A stretch of 64,000 bases of DNA, taken from contig NC_053046.1 in NCBI RefSeq assembly GCF_003473485.1, positions 19,565,001 through 19,629,000 of the forward strand, written 5' to 3'. The DNA comes from Medicago truncatula. Lineage: Eukaryota; Streptophyta; Magnoliopsida; Fabales; Fabaceae. Under the pieces are notes generated by a model, which made no database searches, had not been told where the DNA came from, and saw only the letters and a list, made by a program, of their open reading frames with translations. Made by a program: the position numbers and the translations under genes. The number at the start of each line of letters is the position of its first letter. Position 1 is the first letter of the stretch. Shown piece by piece: positions 1 to 9,735 of the stretch.

Positions 1-1375
1 ATGATATGTGGATAATTGAATACTTGGTTCAATGTGAAGCCTCACAATACTAGATGTGAGCTTCAAATAAGTTGAAACTTTCAATTTTTAAATTAAATGA
101 TCAACCTTCCATTAGAAAAAGATGATAAAAATACTATAACTTTGTCCACGTGGCAACCTGAAATTTAGTCAATCTCACTTAATGGTTTGACCTATACTTT
201 TATTTGGTTCTCTGCTGCCTCTAATTATTAATAGACGATCCTACTTTCCTAACAAATGCTTCTCAGATAAGATTCTGCCGTTTTCTCTCTATTGATTATA
301 ATTTTAATCTTATACTGTTACGCGAAACAACTCATCCTTTGTAATATTCTCATTTCTGAGACTCAATTTACTTGTTGGCTTTTAACCACCCAACATTTAG
401 TTCCATCACATATCACCCCCAAAGCATACCTTCATCTTGTCCTCCCTACTTGGATAATATAGTTGACATCTCTCTATTTCCACAACACTTTTATGATAGG
501 CACAAGGTATTTAAAATGTGAGACTTGTGATGAATCTTTAAATATTGATAGAAATCTATAGTGTAAGGATAAGGATAAAAGAGGTTTGCTTATATCCACT
601 TTCCCCATGTTTTAAAACACCCGAAAGTGAGTTAGTGCTACTACTAGCCTTTTGCAAGGATCAAGGATACCACTCGCAGAGCTACACACGTCATTCCTGA
701 ATACCTCAATCAATCAAAACTTAGCCACACGCTGGCCTTCCATGTTTGATAACATAATGTAATGTCAATACAATGTTTGTGGGATGTTTAACATATATTT
801 TACTGTTTCATTCGTGACACCCTATTTTTTTAAATGAGAAACAAAATCCACTTCATAGGCAAGCAAAGCAAATCAAATTTTGAGGATGAATATTACAAAT
901 TGGGATATTAGCCATGCAACATGATTTTATAGGGTCCTTTGGTATGGTACTTTAAATAATAATTATCAAAACAAATTTCGAAAAAATGGTTCTGCTTTTT
1001 ATTTCAGAAGTGAATTTCAATATTAGAGAAACCAACACCCCCAGTGTCGGGAGAACACAAACAACAAACCATAAAGAAAAGTGACTTAAATTATGTGAAA
1101 CTAGTCAGGTAGCTAGTCAACATTTGGCCGTAGTTCCTAAAGCATTTGAATTACTAGAACCTTAAAGCTACATTTCATGGGTAGAATTCAAATAAACATT
1201 ATCCGCATTGCAAAAAGAGTGACTAAACTGAGATATTATAGCTGTAATATGAAGCATGATGTAAGATAGTACGATAATTAGAGGTAAAGGAAGACCAAAA
1301 AACTCCTCTAAGAAATGAAAAATAAAAAAATGGGGTAATAATTTCAAACAATGAAGAAATTTAAGGAATACGAAC
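1..1375. other. AT-rich intergenic sequence, no gene recognised
   Basis: I see no coding region, RNA gene or clear transposon terminus here. The sequence is AT-rich with many short stop-bounded frames in all phases. It may be the intronic or downstream part of a minus-strand gene whose possible first exon lies just to the right, but nothing in the sequence proves this. Confidence 0.5.
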
Positions 1376-1446
1376 CTGAATGCAGTGAAGCTCAAAAGAT
1401 GAACGGGGAGTTTCGGTGCGGCGGATAGCGAGGATGTCTGACACAA
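1376..1446 (-). other. possible 5' coding exon, unidentified
   Basis: A short minus-strand open stretch starts with ATG at 1446 and runs into a plausible splice donor (CATTCAG then GTTCGT) at 1376/1375. Codon use is less AT-rich than the surroundings. A second overlapping frame in the same segment is also open, so the frame is uncertain. I do not recognise the protein and found no convincing second exon toward position 1. It could be the first exon of a gene continuing leftward, a gene relic, or chance. Confidence 0.2.
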
Positions 1447-1499
1447 GATGAGTTAGCTCGTTCTGAAGATTGAAAAAGAGAGAAAGGTTGGTTGATCTG

Positions 1500-2440
1500 A
1501 ATGTTTTTTTTGAAAGAAGTAGTTTTTATACATCTTTTAATAAATAAAAGAGCTTGAGTTGTTGGTAAAAAAATAAAAATAAAAACTTAAGTTAATTCAC
1601 TAAAAAAAATGAGGGAAAAGTTTTTATTTTATTTTTTAAAAATAGAGGGAAAGTTAAAAATATTAAAAAGTTTTTTTAGATTTATTGATGAAGAGGATGA
1701 TGAACACAGTGAAGATGATGAAAACATTTAGGTTAATTAAATATTTATTATTTTACAAAATTAATTAAACAAATTAGTAATGACTTGTATAATATATTTA
1801 GCCAAATAAACGCCGTCACATCATGAGTGACAGTGCCACGACGACAAAATTGCTTTCAAAATGGAGTGGGGACTAGAACTCAAGATAAACTAAGATTGAG
1901 GGACCAAAAAGTTGGTTTTTAAAATAGGGAGATCAAAACGTCATTTTTTTTTTTTTTTCTAAAAAAAATGGAGACTAAAAAAGCATTTAAGACATAAATA
2001 TTACAAATACATTTCGATCAACAAAAATCTTACCGTTTAGGACATCTTATAGCCGGTGTTTTAAAACCTAGATCGACCGATTGGACCAGAAACCAAAGAG
2101 AAGGGAGGGTCGATCAGCTTAAATGGTCGAATATGCAATGTTTACTCTTCTTTAGAGACACTTTGATGTTTCATAGGTCTCTTAAAATATTTGGGAGATA
2201 ACTCTTGTAAAACTTTTTTAAAATTTTAACACCTTCTATAAAGCATTTTTTAATCAAAAGGGATATTTAGGGGGCATAAACATAAGACTATAACTTTTTT
2301 CATCATATGAGGTAATCACGCGCCCTATTATTTTCAAAAAATCCCCTCGGATTTTAAAATCCGAAAACCAGTTCATATTTTAAAGTCTAAACCCTTGCGA
2401 TATATATAAGCAACATCAACAACTCCCCCCATTTTACGGA
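1500..2440. other. AT-rich intergenic sequence with repeat-like debris
   Basis: There is no supported gene. Around 1860-2000 the text pattern of 'ggactaga..., gggaccaaaaa, gagatcaaaa' alternating with T runs resembles the ends of dispersed plant repeats, but I could not define termini or a target-site duplication. Confidence 0.4.
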
Positions 2441-2444
2441 TTCA

Positions 2445-2447
<3 letters not shown>

Positions 2448-2489
<42 letters not shown>
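2448..2489. repeat. (TC)n microsatellite
   Basis: About 21 uninterrupted TC dinucleotides lie some 50 bp upstream of the degraded plant-mobile-domain frame, in what would be its 5' leader. It is seen directly in the sequence. Confidence 0.95.
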
Positions 2490-2494
<5 letters not shown>

Positions 2495-2537
2495 ACAAAA
2501 CCCGAACCCCACAAATTGGTCTAATCTTGAAATTTTT

Positions 2538-3060
2538 TTGCTCAAAATCATCACATTCGAAGCTTTATATGAACTGGATTTTTGCAGTTCGGATTTTATA
2601 ATCCGAAGTGTACTAGGAGGCAGAGTTTTTTGTCTCTCTTGTGGATTTCTGTTGATTTTTTGTTACCATTTTATGCATGTTACAGGTTTGGAACCTACTG
2701 AGCGCACGAGGGGTGACAAAACAACAATGCATGGTTCTGTTAGGAGAGAGCGTGTGGAGAGCAGACTGGCGGAGGGTATAGTGCCCATGTATGGCAAGGG
2801 AAGGGTAAGTCGTGCTGATGGCGAGGGATCATCTTAGGTGGAGGAGCCAGAGTACGATCCCCAAGTGGAGAAGGAGGTGCAGGTGGAGGGTGATGCTGAG
2901 GCTTAGGAGGTGGGTGGTGATGAGCAGCAGCAGCAGCAGCAACATGTGCTAGAGCCAGAGCCAGATGAGCTTGATGACTATCTTGGTGGTCACACGACTT
3001 AACTGTGCTGACGAAGTACTGTGTTCATATGGCCAGGATGGCGGCTGATGGGATGGTAAG
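2538..3060 (+). pseudogene. plant mobile domain (PMD) protein, N-terminal remnant
   Basis: An open frame from 2538 reads through an Arg-rich start (HGSVRRERVESRL) and an acidic, Glu/Val-rich stretch ending in a CAG-encoded Gln run (about 2925-2945). After in-frame stops and a frameshift near 2995, a segment reads DLTVLTKYCVHMARMAADGM, resembling the conserved 'GGP-D-SVL--Y--HVA---W-G' opening of PMD proteins often annotated as phosphatase 7 long-form homologs. A GTAAG donor follows at about 3056. The downstream PMD core is missing. This is a dead copy, probably left by a PMD-carrying transposon. Family assignment rests on the short C-terminal match and overall composition, so it is moderate. 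Confidence 0.5.
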
Positions 3061-4240
3061 ACATTACACATATTATTGTGAAACTTTAATGATTGCAAAC
3101 TATTGTTAATTCAATTTGCAACAATGGATTTCAAATGTCTTTTCAAACGACAATAACCATATCAGGAAACATTTCAACGTCTTGATTTGATAGCTTCTGA
3201 ATAACTCTTAATGCGCTGACACTTCTCTAACGTCTCTAAAATTCTTGCTTATATAATGAGTTGAAGACTTGAAGAAAAAAATGCGACTCTGGTATTTTTA
3301 ACAAGTGCCCTTACCCTATCAAAATTCACAGTGCATAAACACTTAAGAATTCACAGTGCTTAGATATGAATCTTAGAAATTATAAGTCTTAAGAGTATGA
3401 CTCTATTTTGTAATTGATTACACCTTTGATTGTAAATCAAGTGTAAAATCAAATAATCTTTTATTTGATTAAGTTAGATTGTAGAAGTCTCTTTCAATTG
3501 TGATTGAGCATTTGAAAGCCTCTTACTTGTGTGCTTGGGCAGATGGAAGTATCTTGCTTATAGCGAAAATCTCTTGGAAGTGTAAAGGGACTGGACTACT
3601 CTTAATATGTGGGAGGAACCGGTATATTTGCTTCGTGTCCTCTCTCTCTCTCTCTCTCCCCCACTTGTCTTGTCTATCTATTTATCTATCTATCTATCTA
3701 TTTATCCATCTGACTTAGACTTTGATTAGTGAACACTTAAAAAATGTTTGAAAAAGCCAACACAATTCATCCCCTCTTCTTGTGTTTTTCTCACCTTCAA
3801 AGAGGTGAGAGTAGTAGTTTGTTTTGGTGGTTCCATGTTTGTGTGGTTTCCTTCCTTATTCTCGTGACTTACCATATTACGAAAATACCCCTTTTTTAGA
3901 TAATATAGTATGAAACACTTTGTGTATTATATTTTTTGAAGTTTGCATATTTTCAATTTTTGATCTCTCCTCTTGGATTGTAGCTTATATATTAGAAAAT
4001 TTTCAATTCGGGTTATATAATCCAAAGGCGGGGAAAGTTTCAGATTATACGATCCAAAACCCCCTATATATAGGCTTGATCGTAACCTTACAGAAGTTCA
4101 GCATCTTTTTCACCCACCAGAACACCCATTTATGGCAAAAACTGAATGCAAAGGTAATGTGACAATAAAACATTTCTAATTTGTTTTTTATGCGTTTTCC
4201 TTTTATTTACGTCAACCAATCGGAAGCTATTACAAAAACC
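3061..4240. other. intergenic, includes (TC)n/(TATC)n microsatellites
   Basis: No gene is supported. A compound microsatellite at about 3640-3712 has TC repeats followed by TATC/TATT tetranucleotides. Around 4000-4070 two short segments read 'tataatccaaa' and 'tatacgatccaaaa', echoing 'tataatccga' near 2595, so this stretch may belong to the same decayed transposon as the PMD remnant on its left. Confidence 0.4.
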
Positions 4241-4278
4241 AGTGGCGGATGCACAAGGAGGCCAGGGGTGGCCATGGT

Positions 4279-4309
<31 letters not shown>

Positions 4310-4330
4310 TTTTTCAAATAATTTTCTTCA
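4241..4330 (+). repeat. hAT-like terminal fragment with 28-nt C homopolymer
   Basis: The segment begins CAGTGGCGGATGCA, a terminus type common in plant hAT-like repeats, and passes into an uninterrupted run of 28 C residues at 4279-4306. A second CAGTGGCGGA terminus occurs in inverted orientation at about 6559, but the flanking 8-mers differ, so the two ends cannot be shown to belong to one element. A homopolymer this long is prone to sequencing or assembly error. Confidence 0.4.
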
Positions 4331-5435
4331 TACCACTAGTCTTGTGATATTACATGTTGTTTTAATAGGATCCTATTTTTTTATTTAATGCGGTCCCCCC
4401 ATCCATTCTACTTTCATCCAAAGTAATATACTATATGTCTATTGGGTTTTGTCTTTTATAGGAAAAAAACCCTTTTAGCTTCTTAAAGAAACCCCCCTTT
4501 AATTATGTAAGTATAAAATCAACAATGAGATAAAATAAATCAATTGAAATACGAGTTGCAACACTGTGAGTTTAGAGTACTTTTTTTGGTGTACATGAGT
4601 TTAAAGTACTTAAAAATGTTAACTTCCATTATTACTTGTGAAATGTGTAAAAAAAATTAGTTAAGATAAGGAAATCAAATTCATACCCATTGATTATAGA
4701 ATTCCCGTGTCAGCACCACCAAACCAATACAAGTGGGTTATTGTTACACAATATTAACTTTGAGTGTAACTTAAATTTCTTATATATTTATGCATTTGAA
4801 GATTAAGCGTTTCTTTAATGAATTACACCATTTAAAACTTGGTCCCCCCAATGTTTAAATCCTGGCTCCTCCCATGACAAAAACTATTCAGTTTTCCTCA
4901 AAATTGTTTATGTTATGAATGCTCCCATTGATTCTCCCTTTACTTTGGCACCTCACATTGCACCCCCAACTGTGTTGCAAACCACTTAACCTCAAGTTTT
5001 GGATATTCTTGCGACGACGCCAAAGTCGTGGTTCCTCCATTTCTAGTTGAGAATCCTTCTGGCGATGTCAAAGTGGAGGTTGCACCTCTAGTTAAAAACC
5101 TTCCGACAATGTTAAATCTAACGCTTCCCTCACATGTAGTTGACATTCCTTCCGATATAGTCTATAGAGAGACAACTTGGGGCGGTCCAAATACCACGTT
5201 GGAATATATATTATCAAAGAGAAATGTTAACTTGTGCTCTTAAAGCACAAGTTAAAAAGTTAAAATAATATTTTTTTAAACTTGGTGTTTTCAATGTTGT
5301 AACAGTTTAATGATTTATATTTTCAATATAAAATCTATTTATCATTTCCTTTTTTAACTCCTTAACTTGTATCATAATAACACAAGTTATCATCATCCAT
5401 TATTTTATCATTTTACCGTACTTTAATTAATATTA
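4331..5435. other. intergenic, no gene recognised
   Basis: Two overlapping open stretches near 4940-5243, one on each strand, are short, lack splice context and have no family I recognise. I treat them as chance frames. The rest is AT-rich with no visible structure. Confidence 0.4.
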
Positions 5436-5569
5436 CCTCCGTCCTAAAATATAAACAAAAATAATTTACATAAGTTGATGTATTTAGTATAAATTTTGAA
5501 CCAAATACGTTAATTTTTGTTGATCAATTCTTACTTATATTTTTGGATAGCTAGTATTAATATAGGGAG
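5436..5569. mobile_element. Stowaway-like MITE (Tc1/mariner type), degraded
   Basis: About 134 bp flanked by TA on both sides begins CCTCCGTCCTAAAATATAA and ends near TATAGGGAGTA, so the first bases form a partial inverted repeat of the CTCC...GGAG kind typical of Stowaway MITEs. Internal identity between the arms is weak, which points to an old copy or to chance similarity. Confidence 0.45.
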
Positions 5570-5645
5570 TATTAATATTTGAGATTGAAGGTTTGAAGTT
5601 AAGGAAAAGAGGGCGATGATGGAGAGAGTGAAGAACACTATAGTT

Positions 5646-5725
5646 ATTAGATGTCGGCGTTCATGTATCGATTAATTTAGCCTAATATAGCGGCTATACC
5701 AGGCTATATTACGCCGACATCTAAT
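5646..5725. repeat. 80-bp perfect-arm inverted repeat (hairpin)
   Basis: A 15-bp arm ATTAGATGTCGGCGT at 5646-5660 is matched exactly by its reverse complement at 5711-5725. A further TAGCCT/AGGCTA pair sits inside the 50-bp loop. The higher GC of the arms stands out from the AT-rich surroundings. It could be a small foldback element or a residue of one. No coding frame spans it. Confidence 0.75.
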
Positions 5726-6399
5726 CACTAGTTCTTTTATGATCTCTCCATTGTTTTCAATAGATTGGCATCACGTTTTCAATGGTGGAGGGTTAGGTTG
5801 ATTTGCTTCCCTTTTTTTATTGATGGTATGTTCCTTGATTAATCACCTCAGCCACTTGCATACACTTTGTGAATTATTACTTTGGTGGATTATAAATTTG
5901 ATTGCTTGATTATGCAATCATTCCAAGAGGTAACGGTGGATTTTGTTATAAATTCTAACTTTGGTGGGTTCCGGTGGATTTTGTTTTTCACCAATTGAAT
6001 TCTTTTCATCATTACCGATTGGAATTCATCACCGTCCATTCTAAGGGCTACAGAAATTACATTGGCTGTCATGGGCCGGTCACTATCGTGATCATGCATT
6101 GCACCTTCAAACCCTTCATCCATGGTGCCAACAAACAATAAGACTTTTGCTCCTTTAAATTGTGTAATATTCGGTTGAATTTTGTAGATAGAGACTGCTT
6201 AGAACAATACTCACTTTTGGAGACGGAAACTGAGATGGAGAGTGGAGACTATTGAGAACAACAATAGCAAAGGAGTTTGAAAATTTTGAAAGGAGAAGTG
6301 ATATTTGTAGCGTCGGATCTTTTCAGTGACCGGCGGGGGCCTTTTCCTGCCTTGTTTTTTACATTTTATCTTCTAATTTTAAATATTGTGTTAAAAAAA
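5726..6399. other. intergenic, no gene recognised
   Basis: A minus-strand open stretch at 5890-6138 has no recognisable domain or splice context and was not accepted as a gene. No repeat terminus could be defined. Confidence 0.35.
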
Positions 6400-6559
6400 A
6401 CGCATATGTGGGGATTCGATTCGAACCCCAATCATTAGATACTTTCTAAGATTGTATACCACTAAGCTGATTATTAAACACTTAATATTTGATACCATTT
6501 AATATATATTCCATAAAAGTTTGGCACCCCCAACAAATTAACTCAAGATCCGCCACTGA
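6400..6559 (-). repeat. hAT-like/dispersed repeat fragment ending CAGTGGCGGA
   Basis: Read on the minus strand it starts CAGTGGCGGATCTTGAG and continues with 'gttgggggtgccaaac', then a segment with the tRNA-like wording 'gcttagtggtataca' and 'ggggttcgaatcg'. The start matches the type seen at 4241 and is related to the pattern at 8293. The tRNA-like part suggests a SINE-derived or composite repeat. No target-site duplication was found. Confidence 0.4.
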
Positions 6560-6723
6560 ATTATTTGTACCATCAATTGCAAACAACTTTTGGGACAACC
6601 ATTTTTTCTTTCTTCTTATTGGATAAAATAATAGAGCGAAAAAGAAGAAGAGAGAATAAAAACACATGTGAGTATGAGAGAGAGTTATTGCAAAAGTTGT
6701 CAAAATATAGTTGTACAAATATA

Positions 6724-7438
6724 ATTTTTTTTTTTTTTTTTTGACAAAAATAAATGATATTCATTCATTCAAATCGATAAGTACATCGATATAATGCAAA
6801 TTCGCTAAAAACAAAAAGGATGAATCTGTGAACAGACTCACAACATCCATGTTAATAGCATAAAACGACAAAATACAAATGCCTACGTATATACATATGA
6901 CTATATTCAAATCTCCGGAATAACCATGTCTTCGGATTGCAACGTGGATGACACCAAAGTCATTGATTGGATCTGCACTTGATCGAATCTGATCTGACAA
7001 TCTGAATCTAACAAATACTTCAAAGAAACAAGAAAGACAAACAACGTCACACAAAGACGACAAACAAACTGACGCCGCACAAAGACGATAAAATCACAAA
7101 ATAAAAAACGAAATAGATGTGAAAATCACTTATTTCATTAAAAGGGAAAGAGAAAAATGAGTTAGAGGGGTGATTTTGGGTCAAACATTGACCTTAAACC
7201 ACCCCTCTTTGGTCGATGAAGGAGAAGAAGGATAAGAAACTAGGATTTTGGTGACGGCTCACAAGAGAGAAAGGAAAAGAGAGAAGGTTGTCAAGTAAGA
7301 GTTATTAAATATCATTTCTCTTTTGAAAGTGGTATTTCATTAGATTAGGTTAGTGAATTGGAAAAAAGTAGGGATGCACGTGGTTTGCCCCAACCTGCTA
7401 GATCCGACCAACCAAACCCACAAATCTTGGTTTGGGTT
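6724..7438. other. poly(T)-headed repeat-like region, unclassified
   Basis: A run of about 18 T residues at 6725-6742 followed by minus-strand open sequence suggests the poly(A) end of a retroposed element inserted in minus orientation. The minus-strand frame at 6761-7063 has no domain I recognise. Repeated words 'cacaaagacga' (7044-7090) are visible. I cannot assign a class. Confidence 0.3.
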
Positions 7439-8056
7439 AGAGCTGTCAAAACGGGTGGCCCGATCCGTTTAGGGCCGGCTCTAACGGGCTTCAGGCTTTA
7501 TCGGGTCGGGTCAAAAATCCCGGTTGAAAAACGGGCTTGAAATATACTACCCGAGCCTGGCCCTATACGGGCCGCGGGCTTAAAGGGCCGGCCCGTATTA
7601 AAAATTATATATATTTTTTTTAAAAAAGTACTATAAAATATTCCTATAAATTGTTTTTATAAATAATATTTTTAATATGTTTAAATAATACCTAGAACAA
7701 AAATAAATTGTAAACATTTTCGTACAAACATCGTAAACTAAAACGGCGAGGAAAACAATTTAAAATAAATTAGATACGTTATGGTTATAGATATTTATAT
7801 ATTCGATCTTTAAAATTATAAATAACGAAACGAGTAAATATAATTTTATATTACATGTATATTTGTGTTAATTCATTGAATTTTCACTTTTATTTATTAT
7901 TACTTTGATAATCAACTAAGTAAAGAATTATTTAAAAAATATATCTAATTTATAGGATTTTTTTTGTTATGTGGGCCAGCGGGCTACCCTCGGCCCGTTT
8001 GGGCTAGCCCTAACGGGTAGCGGGCTTTTTAGGGCCGGGCTAAAAAGCCCTATTAT
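7439..8056. mobile_element. hAT-like non-autonomous element with GGGCC-rich ends
   Basis: The left end reads AGAGCTGTCAAAACGGG, a terminus style frequent in plant hAT MITEs, followed by about 150 bp dense in CGGGCC/GGGCCG words. The right end (7975-8056) carries the inverse words (GGGCTAGCCC, AGGGCCGGGC). The 350-bp centre is extremely AT-rich and non-coding. The exact right terminus and the 8-bp target duplication are not visible, perhaps because the neighbouring repeat at 8060 truncates it. Confidence 0.45.
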
Positions 8057-8057
8057 A

Positions 8058-8293
8058 GGACTTATTGGTGCATGTATTAGTTCCGAGTCAATTATTGATG
8101 ATTTTACGTCACTTAAAAATGTGTCACTTTAAGTATTTAATTATCGATTTTATACATTATGTAGTTTAAATTTTGAATGAACGATTTTTTTGTTTATTAC
8201 AACTTAAATGTGTTGTATGCAATATAATTTATATATTTTAGTTTATTTTGATGGCGGGCACCCCAAACTTTTTTGTCTGACTCTGCCACTGCC
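8058..8293 (-). repeat. dispersed repeat, copy 1 of 3
   Basis: On the minus strand it runs from 'agtggcagagtcagac' through 'ccatcaaaataaactaaa' to 'ggaactaatacatgcac'. The same order of words occurs on the plus strand at 24008-24250 and 37826-38060, where the start is 'agtggagccagac'. It is a dispersed family with a CAGTGG-like end, possibly hAT-derived. Those two other copies sit inside the segmental duplication and so count as one independent insertion. Confidence 0.65.
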
Positions 8294-8383
8294 TTATGTT
8301 AGATTACAATTTCAATATTTCGAACTCACTCAACCCAACCCGGTCAAACAGTAGAGATTTAATATATTTTTTTTTATCTCTTT

Positions 8384-8508
8384 TTGGTCAAGTAGCTTAG
8401 TGACCGGAGCTCGCACATTTTAAATATGAAGAAGTAGGGTATCCGAGGTTCGAACTTCGGCTTATGCATATATTATGCAATGTCCATACCAACTAAGCTA
8501 AACTCATG
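8384..8508 (-). mobile_element. tRNA-derived SINE
   Basis: On the minus strand the element shows a pol III A-box-like word (TTAGCTTAGTTGGTA), about 30 bp later a B-box-like GAAGTTCGAACC, then 'ataccctacttcttcatatt' and a T/A-rich tail ending in a run of T on the plus strand. The layout matches the better preserved copy at 16951-17085. No clean target-site duplication is visible. Confidence 0.6.
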
Positions 8509-8511
8509 TAT

Positions 8512-8616
8512 AATTTTTTTTTTATCCTTTTTATTTTTATGGTGGTCGGGATTTGAACCCCAGACCTTACATATATTATACATTGTCCCTACCATCCGAG
8601 TTAAGTTCACGAATAC
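8512..8616 (-). mobile_element. second tRNA-derived SINE, diverged, adjacent
   Basis: Minus-strand reading shows TTAACTCGGATGGTAGG (A-box-like) and GGGGTTCAAATCCCGA (B-box-like) with 'acaatgtataatatatgta' between, the same order as the neighbouring SINE but without its distal body. It abuts that SINE, which suggests one inserted in or next to the poly(T) of the other. Confidence 0.55.
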
Positions 8617-8717
8617 TATCCTTTAACAACACTATAGAAATATCCTAACTTTTCCTTAAAAAAAAGAAATAAATATCCTAATTTAATTCTCTCTACTTAT
8701 TTCCCAAATTGTTTATT

Positions 8718-8885
8718 GGGTCCGGCTAACCGGTGCCCCCGGGGCACGGGTTAAGCATACCATAAAAGGAAACTGTTTATGACTTTATTATCAATTAATT
8801 ATACAATTTCAATGCATTAACTACTATATAATTTCCTTTTTCATATCCTTAACCAGTGCCCCGGAGATACCGGTTAGCATTTTCC
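8718..8885. mobile_element. 168-bp MULE-type MITE (TSD TTGTTTATT), copy 1 of family
   Basis: A perfect 9-bp direct repeat TTGTTTATT flanks the element (8709-8717 and 8886-8894). The ends form imperfect inverted repeats: GGCTAACCGGTGCCCC on the left and ATCTCCGGTTAGC-type complement on the right, with GGGGCAC/GTGCCCC words. The 9-bp duplication is the Mutator superfamily signature. A related element with its own 9-bp duplication lies at 53731-53905. It is non-coding and presumably mobilised in trans. Confidence 0.8.
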
Positions 8886-8894
8886 TTGTTTATT

Positions 8895-9514
8895 TCCTGC
8901 CGATCTTACATGCCTTATCCGCATATTTGTAAATGTACTCATTCTTTAAAGGTTATTTTTTTTATCTCAATGTACTTGCTAATTTGTAGATGCATATTAA
9001 TTCATAAATTTAATACTACCCTATTCTTTGATATTCTTATATATTTGATGCTTAAAAATCAGTCTAACCATAGTTTATAGGAAAAAAAAATACGGTTAGG
9101 TCATTTTTTGGAAAGCATACGGGATAGCCCACATTTATGCCAACTCAATACTATTACAGGTGATTCTTCCATCAGATTCAAACCAGGGTTCATACATGGC
9201 TTGCTCTCTGATTTTGGCCAAACATGATACATGTATAACCCTACGAATGTGATGTCTACATCATATTTTTAACAGATGAGCTAAAACTTATGATTCTGTA
9301 TCTTTATATTTTAATTAGTCTAGCTAATAATTTAGATTTAGCTGTCCAAAAAAGTCTATTTGTGAAAAATTATTAAAAAAAAAAAAGGAATAGCATGGTT
9401 GTAAAGCACAACTTATGCTATTTTATTTGATATTTATATTGGTCTTTTTTTTTTTGGCAGAATTTATATTGGTCTTTTTAATAGCATAAATATATACGTA
9501 ACTTAAATATATAT
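8895..9514. other. intergenic, no gene recognised
   Basis: An open stretch at 8856-9080 overlaps the MITE end and is judged spurious. Around 9120-9300 the minus strand reads 'ttttagctcatctgttaaa' and later 'ccctggtttgaatctgatgg', which may be another strongly decayed tRNA-like SINE. The rest is AT-rich. Confidence 0.35.
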
Positions 9515-9531
9515 AAAATCAATGGAGATGA

Positions 9532-9657
9532 GTTCCGTGAGCATAGCTCAGTTGATAGGGAAATGCATTGTTATATACAGGGGTCAGAGTTTTGAGCCTT
9601 GGATACCCCACTTCATCACCTTAAAAAAGATGAATTCCACTAGGTTACTTGAAAAAA
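9532..9657 (+). mobile_element. SINE with 17-bp target-site duplication
   Basis: The body starts GTTCCGTGAGCATAGCTCAG, a tRNA-like A box, has a decayed B box near 9585-9600 ('agagttttgagcc'), then 'ggataccccacttc' and an A-rich tail. It is flanked by AAAATCAATGGAGATGA (9515-9531) and AAAATCGATGGAGATGA (9658-9674), a 17-bp duplication with one mismatch, as expected for LINE-driven insertion. It lies about 60 bp downstream of the stop codon of the aspartic protease gene, possibly within its 3' UTR. Confidence 0.75.
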
Positions 9658-9735
9658 AAAATCGATGGAGATGAAGTAAAATACAAACTTTATTATTATT
9701 AGAATTCAAAGAGTTCAGCGAACAAACTAATTTCA

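Noticed and set aside
4241..6559. CAGTGGCGGA and its complement TCCGCCACTG could be the two ends of one 2.3-kb hAT element
   Set aside because: The 8-bp flanks (ACAAAAAC and AATTATTT) do not match and no transposase-like frame lies between; the two ends are more likely separate repeat fragments.
6761..7063. 100-codon minus-strand frame as a gene
   Set aside because: No domain, no splice context, next to a poly(T) run typical of a retroposed tail.
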